Shown here: one piece after another, positions 7,640 to 8,862 of the stretch
Layout: each line of letters begins with the position of its first letter
Position numbering within the stretch: position 1 is the stretch's first letter
NCBI GenBank assembly: GCA_905214365.1
Contig: CAJMMH010000104.1
Coordinates: 1 to 8,862 of the forward strand
Length of the DNA stretch: 8,862 nucleotides
Direction: 5' to 3'
Source: an uncultured bacterium
GTDB lineage: Bacteria > Bacillota > Clostridia > Lachnospirales > Lachnospiraceae
Notes under the pieces: generated by a model
Seen by the model: the letters and a program-made list of their open reading frames with translations, nothing else
Databases searched by the model: none
What the model was told of the DNA's origin: nothing
Translations under genes and position numbers: made by a program

Positions 7640-8862
7640 TTATCCTCTCCGTTTTCTCCAGATGCCGGTCCGGTATATAATCCACAGCACCATCGCTGAC
7701 ATTGCGTTGCTGACAACAACACAATACCAGATACTGCGCACACCCAGATGGAGCCAGTTTTCACAGACATACAGCGTCACAAAGCGGAAAATCCACAGAC
7801 GCGCCACATCGGACGCCATCGTGACCTCCGTATGTCCGCTTCCCTGAAACAATCCCATCGTGGAATTATACACACCATTGGTAAAGCACCAGAGCGCAAG
7901 AATACTCAGGAAATCTGCCGCCATTGCGATAACCTCAGCATCCGAAGAGAAAATCGTTACAATCGCTCCGGAAACTGCCGGACGAGACAAAATCAGACCG
8001 CCGACAAACAGAAATATCACCGCAATGCGCCGGGAAATCAGATATCCCTTTTTTGCCCGTTCCGGCTGGTTCGCTCCCATGTTCTGTCCGACAATGGTTG
8101 CGACTGCCGATCCGATGCCGTTGGACGGAAGCGAAATCAGGCCGTTTACCTTATTTCCAATGCCGTACGCCGCCATCGCTTTTGTACCGTACGCGAATAC
8201 ATTGCGACTCATCAGCAGAAATCCAAGCTGGAGCGTACTTCCGCCGATCGCAGTCGGCAGGCCGATTGTCAGAATACTCTTCAGCTTCGCGCGTTCAAAC
8301 CGAAAGCCCTTCAGAGAAATCCGAACCGCATATCCAGGTCTGCGAAGCAGCGCGCAGGCAATGCACGCAGGAACCGCCTTTGCCCCCACCGTTGCAAGCG
8401 CGGCTCCCGCCGCTCCCCAGCCAAACACCATCATAAACAGCGGATCCATCACCATGTTCAGACAGATGCCGAACAGATTCAGAAACATCGGCGTTACCGT
8501 ATCCCCCTGCGCCTGCTGCGTCGCCGCAAAAATATTTACCATATACAAAAACGGCATATCCAGAATCACAATCTGCAGATAGGTTTTCGCGCAGACCGCC
8601 GTTTCCGGATCCGCGCCGAGCCAATTGATAATACCTCCTGCCGCAAGCGCGAGCACCGATGCGCAGACAATGGAAAAAAGCATCGCGCAGACAAAAATCT
8701 GATTGGCCATCGCCGACGCTTCCTTCTCATCCCCCGCGCCGATCAGCCTGGCAATCAGTACTGCTCCCGCTACCGTAATGCCAGATCCGAAATTCACTAC
8801 AATTGACTGCACCGGAGACACCAGATTAATTGCCGCCATCTGGATGGTTCCCAGCTGTCCAA
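7640..8862 (-). CDS. MATE-family multidrug efflux transporter, N-terminus cut off by the window edge
   Basis: This is an inner-membrane antiporter of the multi-antimicrobial extrusion family, which exports drugs or cationic metabolites in exchange for Na+ or H+. The frame is open to the right edge; 406 residues are visible, and about 45 (first helix and start) are missing compared with the usual 440-460. The methionine at 8839 is therefore internal: the preceding codons read GQLGTIQ, which fits the stretch between helices 1 and 2. Family marks are ARLIGAGDEKEA after helix 2, GDTVTPM (8506-8486) followed by a DPLFM stretch, VGQNMGANQPERA (from 8092) in the second half, and FQGSGHT (7849-7829). 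These appear in both halves, as expected for the duplicated six-helix fold, and about eleven hydrophobic helices can be read. The C-terminus is short and basic (YRTGIWRKRRG). The substrate cannot be inferred. It lies upstream of addB in the same direction, 112 bases away, with no visible functional link to DNA repair. Confidence 0.95.
   Translation of the reverse strand, partial: GQLGTIQMAAINLVSPVQSIVVNFGSGITVAGAVLIARLIGAGDEKEASAMANQIFVCAMLFSIVCASVLALAAGGIINWLGADPETAVCAKTYLQIVILDMPFLYMVNIFAATQQAQGDTVTPMFLNLFGICLNMVMDPLFMMVFGWGAAGAALATVGAKAVPACIACALLRRPGYAVRISLKGFRFERAKLKSILTIGLPTAIGGSTLQLGFLLMSRNVFAYGTKAMAAYGIGNKVNGLISLPSNGIGSAVATIVGQNMGANQPERAKKGYLISRRIAVIFLFVGGLILSRPAVSGAIVTIFSSDAEVIAMAADFLSILALWCFTNGVYNSTMGLFQGSGHTEVTMASDVARLWIFRFVTLYVCENWLHLGVRSIWYCVVVSNAMSAMVLWIIYRTGIWRKRRG

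Noticed and set aside
7528..7770. N-terminal extension of AddB to position 7770
   Set aside because: It would run through the spacer into the MATE gene, adds no Walker A motif, and the GGAGG site fits the ATG at 7527.
7748..8806. 352-codon plus-strand open frame opposite the MATE gene
   Set aside because: Its translation is arginine-rich without domains or hydrophobic pattern, while the minus strand encodes clear MATE motifs throughout.
7640..8862. MATE transporter and addBA as a joint defence or drug-damage system
   Set aside because: Nothing beyond adjacency and common direction links them; both families are common housekeeping or accessory genes, and no nuclease-defence partners or mobile-element signs are present.

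Overview
The window is a chromosomal segment from a moderately GC-rich Firmicute. My best guess is a Clostridia/Lachnospiraceae-type gut anaerobe. This rests on the AddAB-type (not RecBCD) repair helicase-nuclease, strong GGAGG ribosome binding sites six bases before the starts, a sigma-A-like promoter, and coding DNA that is clearly more GC-rich than the AT-rich spacer near the left end. The placement is inference; no rRNA or other marker gene is present.

Everything identified reads leftward on the minus strand. From right to left: (1) a MATE-family multidrug/Na+ (or H+) antiporter whose first ~45 residues lie beyond the right edge (7640-8862); (2) a 112-base spacer with a 12-base perfect palindrome but no convincing promoter; (3) addB (4117-7527, 1136 aa); (4) addA (204-4157, 1317 aa), which starts inside the end of addB with a 41-base overlap; (5) a GC-rich stem-loop spanning the addA stop codon, then about 55 bases of AT-rich DNA; (6) a promoter (105-133) that starts a new leftward transcript, whose first ~97 bases fold into a multi-stem leader and run off the left edge.

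AddA and AddB together form the heterodimeric helicase-nuclease that resects double-strand breaks and loads RecA for recombination. AddA has a complete UvrD/Rep-type helicase motor and a C-terminal RecB-family nuclease. AddB has a RecB-family nuclease and all four cysteines of the iron-sulfur staple, but its N-terminus lacks the Walker A ATP-binding loop known from Bacillus AddB. The embedded start of addA suggests translational coupling and roughly equal production of the two subunits. The MATE gene is probably only a neighbour; no functional link to repair is visible.

I found no mobile element, CRISPR array, tRNA, rRNA or unfamiliar gene system. The observations most worth following up are the degenerate AddB nucleotide-binding site, two low-complexity insertions in AddA (one built from imperfect repeats), and the unidentified structured leader RNA at the left edge.
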